A stretch of DNA of 52,726 nucleotides from Nocardiopsis endophytica (GCF_027706725.1 NZ_JAQFWQ010000044.1:1-52726), one strand, 5' to 3'. Positions 38,683 to 47,101 are shown, numbered from the stretch's first letter. Numbers and translations are program-made. Notes: generated by a model from the letters alone, not told the origin.

Positions 38683-39579
38683 CTACGGGGCCGGTGTCCC
38701 GAACGCCTCCCGGCAGCATTCGACGAAGTCGGCCACCACGGGGTCGCCGTCGGCCTCCGGGAGCCATGCGACGCCCGCCTGGACCGGGCTCACCCCCGCC
38801 AACGGGCGGTAGACCACCCCCGGATGCGCGTAGTAACGGGCGCCCGACTCCGGGGCCAGCGCGACGCCGAGCCCGGCGGCGATCGCGTTCAGCCACTCGT
38901 CCGGGTGCTCGGCCACCGCTCCGACCCGCCGCGGCCGCGACGTGCGCTCTCCGGCCGCCAACCAGTGGTCCCGCCATGCGCCCGTGTGCTCCGGCGCGGC
39001 GACGAAGGGCTCGTCCTCCAGCTCCTCCAACCGGACCACCTCCCGCTCGGCCAGAGGGTGGCCGACGGCGAGGACCACACTGCGGGGCTCGGTGTACAGC
39101 ACCTCAACGCGCAGGTCCTCCCGGGCGGGGACGGGCAGGAGGACCAGGGCCGCCCGGACCCGCCGGTCGGCCAGCCCAGCGGTCGGGTCGGACCACGGCG
39201 CCTGGCGGAGTTCGATCCTCCAGTCCGGGCGGACCCGGGCGAAGGCCGCCTGGACCGCCGATGCCGGTCCGCCGCTGGCGATGAACCCCACGGGCAGGAC
39301 CCGCGCCTCGCGATCGGCGGCCAGGCGGACGTCGCGCGCCGCCTCCTCCCACGCGGCGAGCAGCGCCGGGGCCCGCCCGGCCAGGGCGTGCCCGGCGGCG
39401 GTGAGCCGCATCCCGGTCGGCGTCCGGTCGAAGAGGCGGGCCCCGAGCAGGTCCTCCAGGCGGTGGATCTGCTTGGTCACCGCCGGCTGGGACACATAGA
39501 GCCGTTCGGCGGCGCGGGTGAGCCCTCCCTCTTCGGCCACGGCGGTGAAATAGCGGAGCAGCCGGGTGTGCACGTCCAT
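38683..39579 (-). CDS. LysR-family regulator
   Basis: A 298-residue LysR regulator. The N-terminal winged helix is LLRYFTAVAEEGGLTRAAER, then YVSQPAVTKQIHRLEDLLG. A periplasmic-binding-protein-like effector domain starts near residue 92. ATG at 39579 gives the canonical N-terminus. It is divergent from the DoxX-like gene, the usual arrangement for a LysR target, though the target could also be elsewhere. No clear T-N11-A pair stands out; the AT-rich patch 39585-39605 is the likely binding and promoter region. Confidence 0.93.
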   Translation of the reverse strand: MDVHTRLLRYFTAVAEEGGLTRAAERLYVSQPAVTKQIHRLEDLLGARLFDRTPTGMRLTAAGHALAGRAPALLAAWEEAARDVRLAADREARVLPVGFIASGGPASAVQAAFARVRPDWRIELRQAPWSDPTAGLADRRVRAALVLLPVPAREDLRVEVLYTEPRSVVLAVGHPLAEREVVRLEELEDEPFVAAPEHTGAWRDHWLAAGERTSRPRRVGAVAEHPDEWLNAIAAGLGVALAPESGARYYAHPGVVYRPLAGVSPVQAGVAWLPEADGDPVVADFVECCREAFGTPAP

Positions 39580-39650
39580 GCGATCAGGTTATGGAAACGG
39601 ATATTGGACGGGCCGGTCCACGGGGCGGAAGGGTGGCGCACAGAGGCGGC

Positions 39651-39701
39651 GGGCGGGGCGCCCTTATGCGGGCGCCCCGCCCGTTCCGACCATTCGGTCG
39701 G
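39651..39701 (+). promoter_or_regulatory. Two tandem hairpins in the DoxX-like 5' leader
   Basis: Hairpin 1 has perfect 13-base arms GGGCGGGGCGCCC (39651-39663) and its complement (39670-39682) with loop TTATGC. Hairpin 2 has six-base arms CCGACC (39686-39691) and GGTCGG (39696-39701) with loop ATTC. Both lie between the LysR promoter region and the DoxX-like start, so they may form an attenuator or a stability element. Confidence 0.6.
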
Positions 39702-39736
39702 CGCCCGATGGAATCCCACACGGAGGATGGACCCCG

Positions 39737-40087
39737 ATGCACACCGTCTACCTGGTCGTCGTATGGGCCACGATTCTGGCCAATGCGGGAATCGCCGTCG
39801 CGGACTTCGCGCGCGCGGGATTCGTGATGGACAATTCCGCCGCAGTGGGCCTGCCGCCGTCGTGGATCATGCCTCTCGGCGTCCTGAAGACGGCCGGTGC
39901 CCTCGGACTCCTCGCCGGTGTGGCAGGGTTCCGATGGATCGGGGCGGCAGCGGCGGCGGGCCTCGTCCTCTTCTTCATCGGTGCGGTGGCGGCACACGTG
40001 AGGGCACGCGTGTTCTCCAATATCGCCTTTCCCGGTGCCTACCTGGCGCTCGCCGCGGGGTCACTGGTGCTGACCCTCCTCCGGTGA
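39737..40087 (+). CDS. DoxX-like four-helix membrane protein
   Basis: A 116-residue integral membrane protein with four hydrophobic helices, of the DoxX-like family. The N-terminus MHTVYLVVVWATILANAGIA is the first helix. The middle carries PLGVLKTAGALGLLAG, a typical DoxX-like motif with conserved Lys. The last helix ends at the C-terminus. Role unknown; relatives are linked to quinone or redox stress. ATG at 39737 has CGGAGGAT upstream. The gene is divergent from LysR. Confidence 0.85.
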   Translation: MHTVYLVVVWATILANAGIAVADFARAGFVMDNSAAVGLPPSWIMPLGVLKTAGALGLLAGVAGFRWIGAAAAAGLVLFFIGAVAAHVRARVFSNIAFPGAYLALAAGSLVLTLLR

Positions 40088-40215
40088 GCGGCGGACGCCG
40101 GTCTCCGAGCACCCCGCCGGTTCCGCCTGCCGGAGCGGAGCGGCGCCGCGGGGGCGGGGCAGGGCGTCGGTGCCCTCCCTCGGCCCCCGTGTCCCCGGGC
40201 GGGGCGGCCGCCGCC

Positions 40216-40773
40216 CTAGCCCTCGTAGTTCTCCAGCGCGTCGAGGGCCGCCTGGGCGATCTCCTCGTCGATCGAGCCGTCGGGCGCGCCGCCCACGCCG
40301 ATTCCCGCGATCGGGGCCCCGTCGGAGGCGACCGGGACACCGCCCGCCAGGAACAGGGTGCCGGGGATGTCGCCGATGCTCGGCGCGTCGCCCCCGGCGT
40401 TCTCGCTCAGCGCGCTCGTGGGCTGTCCGAAGGACACCGCGGTGAACGCCTTCTGCTCGGCCGACTCCTGCGTCTGCGGGCCGGCGTTGTCGGTCTTGAG
40501 CACCAGGCGCGTGGCGCCGGAGCGGTCCACCACCGCGATGGAGACCTGCTGGTCCTGCTCCTGGGCCTCGTCCAGCCCGGCCTGGGCCGCGGCGACCAGC
40601 GCGTCGCCGCCCAGCACCCCGCGGTCGACCACGGCCTGCGGGGCCGCGTCGGCCGCCGCGGACGCCGGGGCGCCCGGGGAGCCCTGCGGCAGGGCGGTGG
40701 CGACGATCCCGCCGACCAGGGCCAGCCCGGCCGCGCCCCCGACGGCGGTGGCGATGATGTGGCTGCGCTTCAT
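40216..40773 (-). CDS. HbpS-like heme-binding/GlcG family protein
   Basis: A 185-residue secreted or anchored protein. Residues 1-28 form a hydrophobic signal or anchor (MKRSHIIATAVGG...). The rest is the GlcG/HbpS fold: DALVAAAQAGLDEA helix, VSIAVVDRSGATRLVLK strand pair, SAEQKAFTAV helix and the terminal GGAPDGSIDEEIAQAAL. In Streptomyces reticuli, HbpS binds heme and modulates the SenS/SenR system under redox stress. Here the gene is divergent from a sensor kinase and LuxR-type regulator, the same partners. Heme binding itself is not shown by sequence. Confidence 0.85.
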   Translation of the reverse strand: MKRSHIIATAVGGAAGLALVGGIVATALPQGSPGAPASAAADAAPQAVVDRGVLGGDALVAAAQAGLDEAQEQDQQVSIAVVDRSGATRLVLKTDNAGPQTQESAEQKAFTAVSFGQPTSALSENAGGDAPSIGDIPGTLFLAGGVPVASDGAPIAGIGVGGAPDGSIDEEIAQAALDALENYEG

Positions 40774-40922
40774 GTCCGATCAGTCCTTCCGGTGCGGATG
40801 GTCCGGGCCGTCCCAGCGGCCCCGCCGGCGTCCGTCCGCCGACACCCCCAACAGTGCTCCCGCCGGCCCCCCGCCCCATCGGGCCTGCGGCGGAACGGGG
40901 CACACCGTCCGGATGGGCCTCG

Positions 40923-40951
40923 TTGTCATCCGATCGGATGACGCCGATACT
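40923..40951 (+). promoter_or_regulatory. Kinase-operon promoter with palindromic operator
   Basis: TTGTCA (40923-40928), a 17-base spacer, then GATACT (40946-40951). An 18-base perfect palindrome, GTCATCCGATCGGATGAC (40925-40942), overlaps the -35 box and fills most of the spacer. Transcription would start near 40958. A site here fits autorepression or response-regulator control. Confidence 0.65.
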
Positions 40952-40967
40952 GGTGCGCGTGGGGAGC

Positions 40968-42209
40968 ATGGGGCAGATGCGACGCGATCCCCGGCAGGAC
41001 GAGGGAACGGCCCCCGCGCCCGGCACCGCCGAGCCGCGCGACCGGGTGGGCAGCCCCCGGCTCGCCGCCGTCATGCACGCCGGGTTCTTCGCCCTGATGG
41101 CCTCCTCCTCCGCGCGCCTGGTCCTCCGGCACGACATGGACGCCCACACCGCCGCCTCCCTGGAGCTGGCCGCCCTGGTCGCGGTCCTGTACGCCGTCGG
41201 CATGCTGCTGTGGGGCCGCGCCCGCCGCCCGGTCCTCATCGGCTGGCTCGCCGCCGTCGTGGTGTGCTGGATCGCGCTGGTCACCATGGCGCCGTCCTTC
41301 GCCTTCGCCGCGATCCCGCTGCTGTTCCTCGCGCTGCGGCTGCTGCCGGTCCCCGCCGCCGTCGCGGTCGCCGCCGTGCTGGCCGTCGGCACCTCCGCCG
41401 CCTGGGCGGCGCTGACCGACATCCGCGACCCCACCGTCTACCTGGTCCCCGCCGCCATCGCGCTGATGGTCGTCGTCACCGTCGCCGAGCTGCGCCAAGA
41501 GAGCGAGCGCCACCGGGCCGCCATCGCCGACCTGCTGCGCACCCGCGGCGCCCTGGCCGAATCCAACCGCCGCACCGGCGTGCTGGAGGAGCGCGAGCGC
41601 ATCGCCCGCGAGATCCACGACACCGTCGCCCAAGGCCTGTCCAGCACCGGCATGCTGCTCCGGGCGGCCGACCGGTGCTGGGACTCCGAACCGGAGCGCG
41701 CGCGGGAACTGGTGCGGCAGGCCGCCGTGAGCGTGCGCGACAACCTCGACGAAGCGCGCGCGTTCGTCCAGGGGCGGGGCCCGGTGCGCCTGGACGCCGA
41801 GACCCTGCCCGACGCCCTCGAAGCGCTGTGCGCGGACACGGCGGCCCAGAGCGGTGTCGACGCGCGCTTCCACCTGGACGCCGACCCGGCGGAGGCGGCG
41901 GCGCTGCCGGAGCCCGTCTCTGCCGCCCTGCTGCGCATCGCCCAGGGGGCCCTGGCCAACGTGCGCGAGCACGCGGGCGCCACGGGCGCCGTCGTCACGC
42001 TCACGCTGATGGGGGACCGCGCCGTCCTGGACGTCATCGACGACGGGGCCGGGTTCGACCCCGCGACGGCCGCCCCCGGCGGCGGACGCGGCTTCGGCCT
42101 GGCGGCGGCACGCGCCCGCGCCGAAGAGCTCGGCGGCGAACTGACCGTGGAGAGCACCCCGGGCGAGGGCACCGGGGTGTCGGCGGCGATCCCCCTGGAG
42201 GACCGGTGA
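40968..42209 (+). CDS. SenS-like sensor histidine kinase
   Basis: A 413-residue membrane kinase of the NarL-partner class. About five or six hydrophobic helices occupy residues 31-175. A short linker follows, then the HisKA_3 dimerisation domain with REIHDTVAQG (phospho-His H217). The HATPase domain shows NVREHAGA, DVIDDGAGFDP and GRGFGLAAARARAEELGG. The start is placed at ATG 40968 because the predicted transcription start is near 40958; ATG 40938 lies inside the palindrome, and 40977 is also possible. The stop overlaps the regulator start by 3 bases. The HbpS-like partner gene is divergent. Confidence 0.93.
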   Translation: MGQMRRDPRQDEGTAPAPGTAEPRDRVGSPRLAAVMHAGFFALMASSSARLVLRHDMDAHTAASLELAALVAVLYAVGMLLWGRARRPVLIGWLAAVVVCWIALVTMAPSFAFAAIPLLFLALRLLPVPAAVAVAAVLAVGTSAAWAALTDIRDPTVYLVPAAIALMVVVTVAELRQESERHRAAIADLLRTRGALAESNRRTGVLEERERIAREIHDTVAQGLSSTGMLLRAADRCWDSEPERARELVRQAAVSVRDNLDEARAFVQGRGPVRLDAETLPDALEALCADTAAQSGVDARFHLDADPAEAAALPEPVSAALLRIAQGALANVREHAGATGAVVTLTLMGDRAVLDVIDDGAGFDPATAAPGGGRGFGLAAARARAEELGGELTVESTPGEGTGVSAAIPLEDR

Positions 42210-42829
42210 GACTGTTCCTGGTGGACGACCACCCCATCGTGCGGACGGGGCTGACCGCCCTGTTCGCCGGGGAGGAGGACGTCGAGATCGCCGGGGAGGC
42301 GGACAACGGCGACGACGCCGTCCGCCTGATCGCGCTCCGCGCGCCGGACGTCGTGCTCATGGACCTGCGCCTGGGCGGCGACCCCGACGGCGTGGAGACG
42401 ACCCGCCGCGTGCGCGCGCTGCCGGACCCGCCCAAGGTGCTGGTCCTGACCACCTATGAGACCGACACCGACATCATCCGCGCCATCGACGCGGGTGCCT
42501 CGGGGTACCTGCTTAAGGACAGCCCGCCCGAGCGCCTCTTCGAGGCCGTGCGGGCCGCGGCGCGAGGGGAGACCGTGCTCTCCCCGCACGTCGCCGCCCG
42601 CCTGATGCGCCGCGTGCGCGACCCGCTGCCGACCCTGACCCGGCGCGAGATGGAGATCCTGGCCCTGCTGGCCGAGGGGCTCGGCAACAAGGACATGGCC
42701 AAGCGGCTGTTCGTCACCGAGGCGACGGTGAAGACGCACCTCCAGCGCATCTACACCAAGCTGGGGGTCGACACCCGGACCGCCGCGGTGCGCGCGGCCG
42801 TCGAACAGGACCTGATCCGCCTGGACTGA
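42206..42829 (+). CDS. SenR-like NarL/LuxR-type response regulator
   Basis: A 207-residue response regulator. The receiver domain has acidic pocket VDDHP, phospho-Asp D53 (VVLMDLRLGG), switch Thr in LTTY and Lys in LLKDSPP. The LuxR-type helix-turn-helix is near residues 140-200 (LTRREMEILALLAEGL, NKDMAKRLFVTEATVKTHL). GTG at 42206 overlaps the kinase stop. It likely binds the palindrome in the kinase promoter and possibly the HbpS-like gene promoter. A palindromic repeat follows 9 bases after the stop. Confidence 0.95.
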   Translation: MRLFLVDDHPIVRTGLTALFAGEEDVEIAGEADNGDDAVRLIALRAPDVVLMDLRLGGDPDGVETTRRVRALPDPPKVLVLTTYETDTDIIRAIDAGASGYLLKDSPPERLFEAVRAAARGETVLSPHVAARLMRRVRDPLPTLTRREMEILALLAEGLGNKDMAKRLFVTEATVKTHLQRIYTKLGVDTRTAAVRAAVEQDLIRLD

Positions 42830-42838
42830 CAGGACCCG

Positions 42839-42902
42839 CGTTGATCTCGGGAAAACCGCCCCAAAAACCGTGCCGGTAGCGTCGTTCCTCCCGAGATCAA
42901 CG
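42839..42902. repeat. Palindromic repeat, copy E
   Basis: Arms CGTTGATCTCGGGA (42839-42852) and TCCCGAGATCAACG (42889-42902) are perfect. The interior CGCCCCAAAAACCGTGCC and GTAGCGTCG aligns with copy D. It lies between two convergent genes, nine bases after one stop and seven before the other. Confidence 0.87.
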
Positions 42903-42909
42903 AGCGGGG

Positions 42910-43623
42910 CTACTCGGCGGTCGCGTCGATGCTCTCCTCCAGGCCCTCGGAGACCCTGGTGACGAGCATCAGGTCCTCGTCGGGCAGAGTGGTGTCCTCG
43001 GTCCGGTACTGCACCGTCACGGCGACATTGCTCATGCGGAAATTGGCCCGGTGGAGGAGGCTCTCCTCGCCGGAGGGGGCCGTGTACGACGCCTCCTCGA
43101 CGATCTTGTACAAGGTGGCGAACCCCTCGTCGCCCACCTCGATGTCCTTGGCCGCGAGCTTCTCGCTGTCGTCCTCGGGCCCCTCGTCCGCTCTCTCCCT
43201 GACGGAGGCGAGGCGATCCTTCACGGGCTTGTAGTCCGAGGCCGCCGTGTCGGGCGAGTAGAGGGTGATGTCCACGACCAGCTCGCCCTCACCGACCCAG
43301 CCGCCGCAGGCCGAGTACTCGGGGCCCGTGTCGTCCTCCGCCGTCGGCGGCGCCGTGAACGCCGGTTCCAACTCCACGACCTTGACGTCGTCCTTGGTCA
43401 CGTGCCCGACGGCGTCCTTGAGCAGCTCGTCGCAGTCGCCGATGCCCTCGTAGGCCGCCGGGGGTGTGGCGTAGACGCCCAGGGAGACGGCGGCGGCCAG
43501 CCCCACGGCGACGCCGCCGCCGATCAGGTACCGCCGGTCGGACCACCATGTGGGCCGGGCGTCCGCCGAAGGGGTCTCCTGCGGTTCGGGGGCGGGGGAG
43601 GAGCCGGGGGAAGAATCGGACAT
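42910..43623 (-). CDS. Membrane-anchored hypothetical protein
   Basis: A 237-residue protein with a 30-residue Ser/Pro/Glu-rich cytoplasmic N-terminus, one hydrophobic helix (YLIGGGVAVGLAAAVSLGVY, residues 32-51) and an extracellular domain of about 185 residues. Two Cys (IGDCDEL and SACGGW) could form a disulfide. I do not recognise a family; the layout resembles DUF3558-like secreted or anchored proteins. ATG at 43623 is the only plausible start. It is transcribed alone. Confidence 0.75.
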   Translation of the reverse strand: MSDSSPGSSPAPEPQETPSADARPTWWSDRRYLIGGGVAVGLAAAVSLGVYATPPAAYEGIGDCDELLKDAVGHVTKDDVKVVELEPAFTAPPTAEDDTGPEYSACGGWVGEGELVVDITLYSPDTAASDYKPVKDRLASVRERADEGPEDDSEKLAAKDIEVGDEGFATLYKIVEEASYTAPSGEESLLHRANFRMSNVAVTVQYRTEDTTLPDEDLMLVTRVSEGLEESIDATAE

Positions 43624-43743
43624 CGGTGGGAATTCCTAGTGGGGATGAGGCGGCAGGGAACAGGGGGAACTGGCCCGTTCCATCCTTTACCCCCGGCGCC
43701 GCGAACATCACCACCGGCCCTCTCGCCCCCGGGGCCACGCCGC

Positions 43744-44748
43744 TTACTCCGCTCCGTCCGCCGCCAGGGCGGCATCCCCCTTGTAGAGCCGCGCGACCAC
43801 CCCTTCGATGTCGGGCTCCTGCACGGTCAGGTCCGCGACCTGGTGGTCCCGGGCCACCTCCGCGATCACCGCCGCCGGGTTCCCGTCCAGCTCCAGCCAC
43901 TGGCGCGGCCCCTGGCTGCGGACGCAGCGCGCCCCCGGCACGGCGATGGGCGGGCCGGGCTCGGCGAGGTCGACGACGAGCGTGCGCGGCCCCGGGGCGC
44001 GGTCCCGCAGCCCCGCCAGGTCACCGTCGTAGGCCAGGCGGCCGTGGTCGATCACCATCACTCGGCGGCACAGCCGCTCCACGTCGCCCAGGTCGTGCGT
44101 GGTCAGCAGGATCGTGGTGCCGCGCTCGGCGTTGAGCCGGGTCAGGAACGCGCGGATCGTGGACTTGCTGACCACGTCCAGCCCGATGGTCGGCTCGTCC
44201 AGCACCAGCAGGTCCGGGTCGTGCAGCAGTGCGGCCGTCAGGTCCCCGCGCATGCGCTGGCCCAGGCTGAGCTGGCGCACGGGCGTGTGCAGGAACGGGC
44301 CCAGCTCCAGCAGCTCGGTCAGCTCGGCCAGGCGCCGCGCGTGGTCGCGCGGCGGGACCCGGTACAGGTGCCGCGTCAGCGCCAGGCTGTCGCGCAGCGG
44401 CAGGTCCCACCACAGGGTGGTGCGCTGCCCGAACACGATGCCGATGCGCGCCGCCAGCCGCGTCCGGTGGCGCGCCGGCTCGGCGCCCAGGACCCGCAGG
44501 CGGCCGCGGCCCGGGGTGAGCAGGCCGATGAGCATCTTCATCGTCGTGCTCTTCCCGGCGCCGTTGGGCCCCAGGTAGCCCACGACCTCGCCGGGGTGCA
44601 CCTGGAAGGTCACCCCGTCCACGGCGTCCACGGTGCGGCGCCTGCGGCGCAGCAGCGGCCCCTCGGAGACGGTGAACGACCGGCCGAGCCCGCGGGCGTC
44701 GATGATGGGCCCCTCGGCGGGGGCGGCGGAGGAATCGGAGGAGGGCAA
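43744..44748 (-). CDS. ABC-2 exporter ATP-binding protein
   Basis: A 334-residue ATPase. Walker A is GPNGAGKST, the signature is QLSLGQRMRGDLTAAL and Walker B is LLVLDEPTIGLD. The RRRRRTVDAVDGVTF segment before Walker A resembles exporter ATPases for ABC-2 permeases, and the extra C-terminal domain fits. No ATG is available; TTG at 44748 has GGGAG about six bases upstream, two bases after the stop of the preceding permease. Substrate unknown; the two permeases resemble the DUF990/ABC2_membrane_6 type used for daunorubicin-like or peptide export. Confidence 0.9.
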   Translation of the reverse strand: MPSSDSSAAPAEGPIIDARGLGRSFTVSEGPLLRRRRRTVDAVDGVTFQVHPGEVVGYLGPNGAGKSTTMKMLIGLLTPGRGRLRVLGAEPARHRTRLAARIGIVFGQRTTLWWDLPLRDSLALTRHLYRVPPRDHARRLAELTELLELGPFLHTPVRQLSLGQRMRGDLTAALLHDPDLLVLDEPTIGLDVVSKSTIRAFLTRLNAERGTTILLTTHDLGDVERLCRRVMVIDHGRLAYDGDLAGLRDRAPGPRTLVVDLAEPGPPIAVPGARCVRSQGPRQWLELDGNPAAVIAEVARDHQVADLTVQEPDIEGVVARLYKGDAALAADGAE

Positions 44749-44750
44749 GG

Positions 44751-45587
44751 TCAGCTCCCTGTGGATCGGTAGCGCCGCAGCCCCGTGCGCCACGCCAGGG
44801 CGGCCAGGGCGCACAGCACGGCGGCGACGGCCGGAGGGGCGAAGCGCAGCGCGTCCGGCAGGCCGGTGGGGTCGGGGCGGTCGAGCAGGTACAGCGCGGG
44901 CTGCCAGGTGACGAACGCCAGCGGCACGGTGAAGGTGGCGGCGCGGACGATCTCGCGGCCGTAGACGGCCAGGGGGTACTCGGTGAGGGCCTGCCCGCCG
45001 TAGGTCACCGAGTTGGCGACCTCCCGGGCGTCGGTGATGAAGAACTGCAGGCACGCCCCGATGGTCCAGATCGCGCAGCAGATCGCCACCCCGCTGGCGA
45101 GCAGCACGGGCGTGTACGCCGCGCGGCCCGGGGTCCACGGGACGTCCAGGGTGGCGAGCGCGTAGCCCGCGATGGCGGCCGCGGGCACGACCTTGCCCAG
45201 CCGGTGCGGGGAGAAGCGGTCCGCGGCCAACTGGAGCAGCGGCGAGACCGGCCGCACCAGCAGCGTGTCCAGCGAACCGGCGCGGATGTGGTCCCCGATG
45301 CGCTCCACCGACCCCATCAGCAGGTCGGCGGTGCCGAACGCCAGTGCCGCCAGGCCGTAGACGAGCATCGCCTCGCGCGCGGTGAAGCCCGCGAGCTCGC
45401 CCGCGTGGCCGAACACCACCAGCACCGCCGTCAGCTCGGCGGCGGCCGAGAACGCCTGGGCCAGGCCCAGCAGCGCCAGCGAACCGGGGTACTGGGCGCT
45501 CGCCCGGCACCACGTCCAGACCAGCAGGAGGTAGACGGGCACCCGCGGCGCCCGGCCGTGCCGGAGGGCCGAGGGGAGGCTAGCCAC
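44751..45587 (-). CDS. ABC-2 permease (DUF990 type), second subunit
   Basis: A 278-residue membrane protein with six hydrophobic helices. The IRAGSLDTLLVRPVSPLLQ segment is the conserved cytoplasmic loop of this permease family. GTG at 45587 overlaps the upstream permease end by 8 bases. Its stop is two bases before the ATPase start, so all three genes form one leftward operon. Confidence 0.88.
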   Translation of the reverse strand: MASLPSALRHGRAPRVPVYLLLVWTWCRASAQYPGSLALLGLAQAFSAAAELTAVLVVFGHAGELAGFTAREAMLVYGLAALAFGTADLLMGSVERIGDHIRAGSLDTLLVRPVSPLLQLAADRFSPHRLGKVVPAAAIAGYALATLDVPWTPGRAAYTPVLLASGVAICCAIWTIGACLQFFITDAREVANSVTYGGQALTEYPLAVYGREIVRAATFTVPLAFVTWQPALYLLDRPDPTGLPDALRFAPPAVAAVLCALAALAWRTGLRRYRSTGS

Positions 45588-46380
45588 CCTGGACCACCAC
45601 CTTGCGCGCCGCGCGGGCGGTGGCCAGCGCCCCCAGGCCGAGCAGGACCGCCGCCCAGGCGGCCTGGAGCGCCAGCGCCCCGGCGGGCCCGCCGCCGGGG
45701 ACGGTGTCCTTGCCGAGGAACACCTCGACGGGCACCTGCACCATCGCCGCCCACGGCAGGACGCGCAGAACGTCGGCCACCGGCGGCGGGAAGAGCACCA
45801 GCGGGATCAGCATGCCCGCGAACACCGGCGCGAGCAGGTGGGACAGGGCCGACACGCCCTTGGTGTCCAGGAGCCAGAAGCCGCTGACCGCGTACAGGTA
45901 GCGGAACGCGAAGCCGATGAGCGCGGCGAGGGCGAGCGCCCCGGCCGACCACGCCCACTGCGCCGGGGCCTCCGGCAGGGCGAGCGGGAACACCAGCGCC
46001 CCGGCCGTGAAGGTGGGCACGCTGCGGGCGGCGACGGTGAACGCCGCCCGGCCCATGTCGTGGGAGAGCCACCAGGCCAGCGGCGAGGCCGGGCGCATCA
46101 GGTCCACCGCGACCTCGCCGGTGCGGATGCGCTCGGCCAGCTCCAGCGGCGGCCCCATCACCGCGGCCGGGCCCATCAACGCCTGGGCGACGAAGACGTG
46201 CGTGACGGCGTCCGCGGCGTCATAGCCGTTGATCTCCGGGCGCGCGTGGAAGAGCGCCAGAAGGACCGAGGCATTGATCAGGCCGAAGACGACATTGGTG
46301 AAGACGGCGGCCGCCGTGGCCGCACGATAAGTGGAATAGCGGCGCAGCCCGAGGGCGAACACCGCACAGTAGACGCGCAC
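45580..46380 (-). CDS. ABC-2 permease (DUF990 type), first subunit
   Basis: A 266-residue membrane protein with six hydrophobic helices, paralogous to the next permease. The loop IRTGEVAVDLMRPASPLAWW matches the partner's loop. GTG at 46380 is chosen for its CAGGGAG Shine-Dalgarno; an upstream start at 46485 would add 35 residues of low-complexity sequence. A TAGCAT box in the intergenic region is a plausible -10. First gene of the exporter operon. Confidence 0.86.
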   Translation of the reverse strand: MRVYCAVFALGLRRYSTYRAATAAAVFTNVVFGLINASVLLALFHARPEINGYDAADAVTHVFVAQALMGPAAVMGPPLELAERIRTGEVAVDLMRPASPLAWWLSHDMGRAAFTVAARSVPTFTAGALVFPLALPEAPAQWAWSAGALALAALIGFAFRYLYAVSGFWLLDTKGVSALSHLLAPVFAGMLIPLVLFPPPVADVLRVLPWAAMVQVPVEVFLGKDTVPGGGPAGALALQAAWAAVLLGLGALATARAARKVVVQGG

Positions 46381-46609
46381 CGGCGCACTCCCTGGCAGTT
46401 CGAGACCGTGCGAATGGAGAACGATCGGGCCAGGGGCCGGAAGCACTGCGGAAGCGGATCCGGACCGGGGCCCGTTGTCCGGCACGGCCCTGCGGGAGCA
46501 GGTCCGGGTCGCCGCGAATGACGGATGCTAGCACGGTCCGGATCCAGGGAGGGAATCCATTCCGGAATCGGCCGGAGAGGCGAATGCCGGTCGAATGGAG
46601 CGAATGCGT

Positions 46610-46912
46610 TCACCCGGCGGCGGAGTGCGTCCAGGTCTGCAGATACGCCCTGATCGCCTGCGGGGCGTCCGCGGGGCCCACCGCGGCGATATGGCCGTCG
46701 GGCCGGATCAGCGCCGCCGACGCCGGGGCCAGCACCCCGGCCGCGTCCCCGGCGCCGATGCCGTGCACCCGCACCGTCGCCGCGGTCCCCTCCACAGCCT
46801 CGCGCAGGGGCTCGGGGACGCGCCGGCCGGGCCGGGTGCGCAGGAGGGGGCGGAGCGGACCGGGCCGTGACGCCCGCCGGCCGTGCGGGGCGGCGGGTTG
46901 TGCACTGCACAA
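46610..46912 (-). pseudogene. C-terminal remnant of an FAD aromatic monooxygenase
   Basis: The 100-residue frame ends with SAALIRPDGHIAAVGPADAP, the C-terminal thioredoxin-like segment of FAD aromatic hydroxylases (PheA/MhpA/RdmE type), which are normally about 500 residues. No FAD-binding or substrate domain exists upstream: the frame opens at TTG 46912 inside a palindrome, then continues with low-complexity Arg/Pro sequence. So only the last 50-65 residues are recognisable. This looks like the relic of a deleted gene. Confidence 0.65.
46898..46912. promoter_or_regulatory. Perfect operator-like palindrome TTGTGCA-C-TGCACAA
   Basis: Seven-base perfect half-sites around one central base. The palindrome lies at the 5' end of the monooxygenase remnant and about 190 bases before the AA10 gene. 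It resembles MarR-type operators. The regulator is not encoded nearby. Confidence 0.5.
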
Positions 46913-46918
46913 GAATTG

Positions 46919-46936
46919 AAAAGATTCCTATCTTTT
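46919..46936. promoter_or_regulatory. AT-rich inverted repeat before the AA10 gene
   Basis: AAAAGAT (46919-46925) and ATCTTTT (46930-46936) pair around TCCT. The block 46911-46945 is the most AT-rich stretch in the window and probably belongs to the AA10 promoter region, or is a weak terminator. Confidence 0.4.
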
Positions 46937-47101
46937 TCTTGGGCGCCTTCTTAGGTTCACCAGGGCCGGTCGGCGCTCCGCGTGTGGGCCGTCCGGCAGG
47001 GGCCGCCCGCCGCCCCGATCCCCGCTGAACGGCGATCCTCCCGGCAGGCCGGACCGCCCACACGGTCCGAGGGGGACGCGACCCGCACGAAAGGGCACGC
47101 G

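Noticed and set aside
46610-46912. A functional small gene at the monooxygenase remnant
   Set aside because: TTG start inside a palindrome, no Shine-Dalgarno, and the recognisable part is only the tail of a much longer enzyme family.
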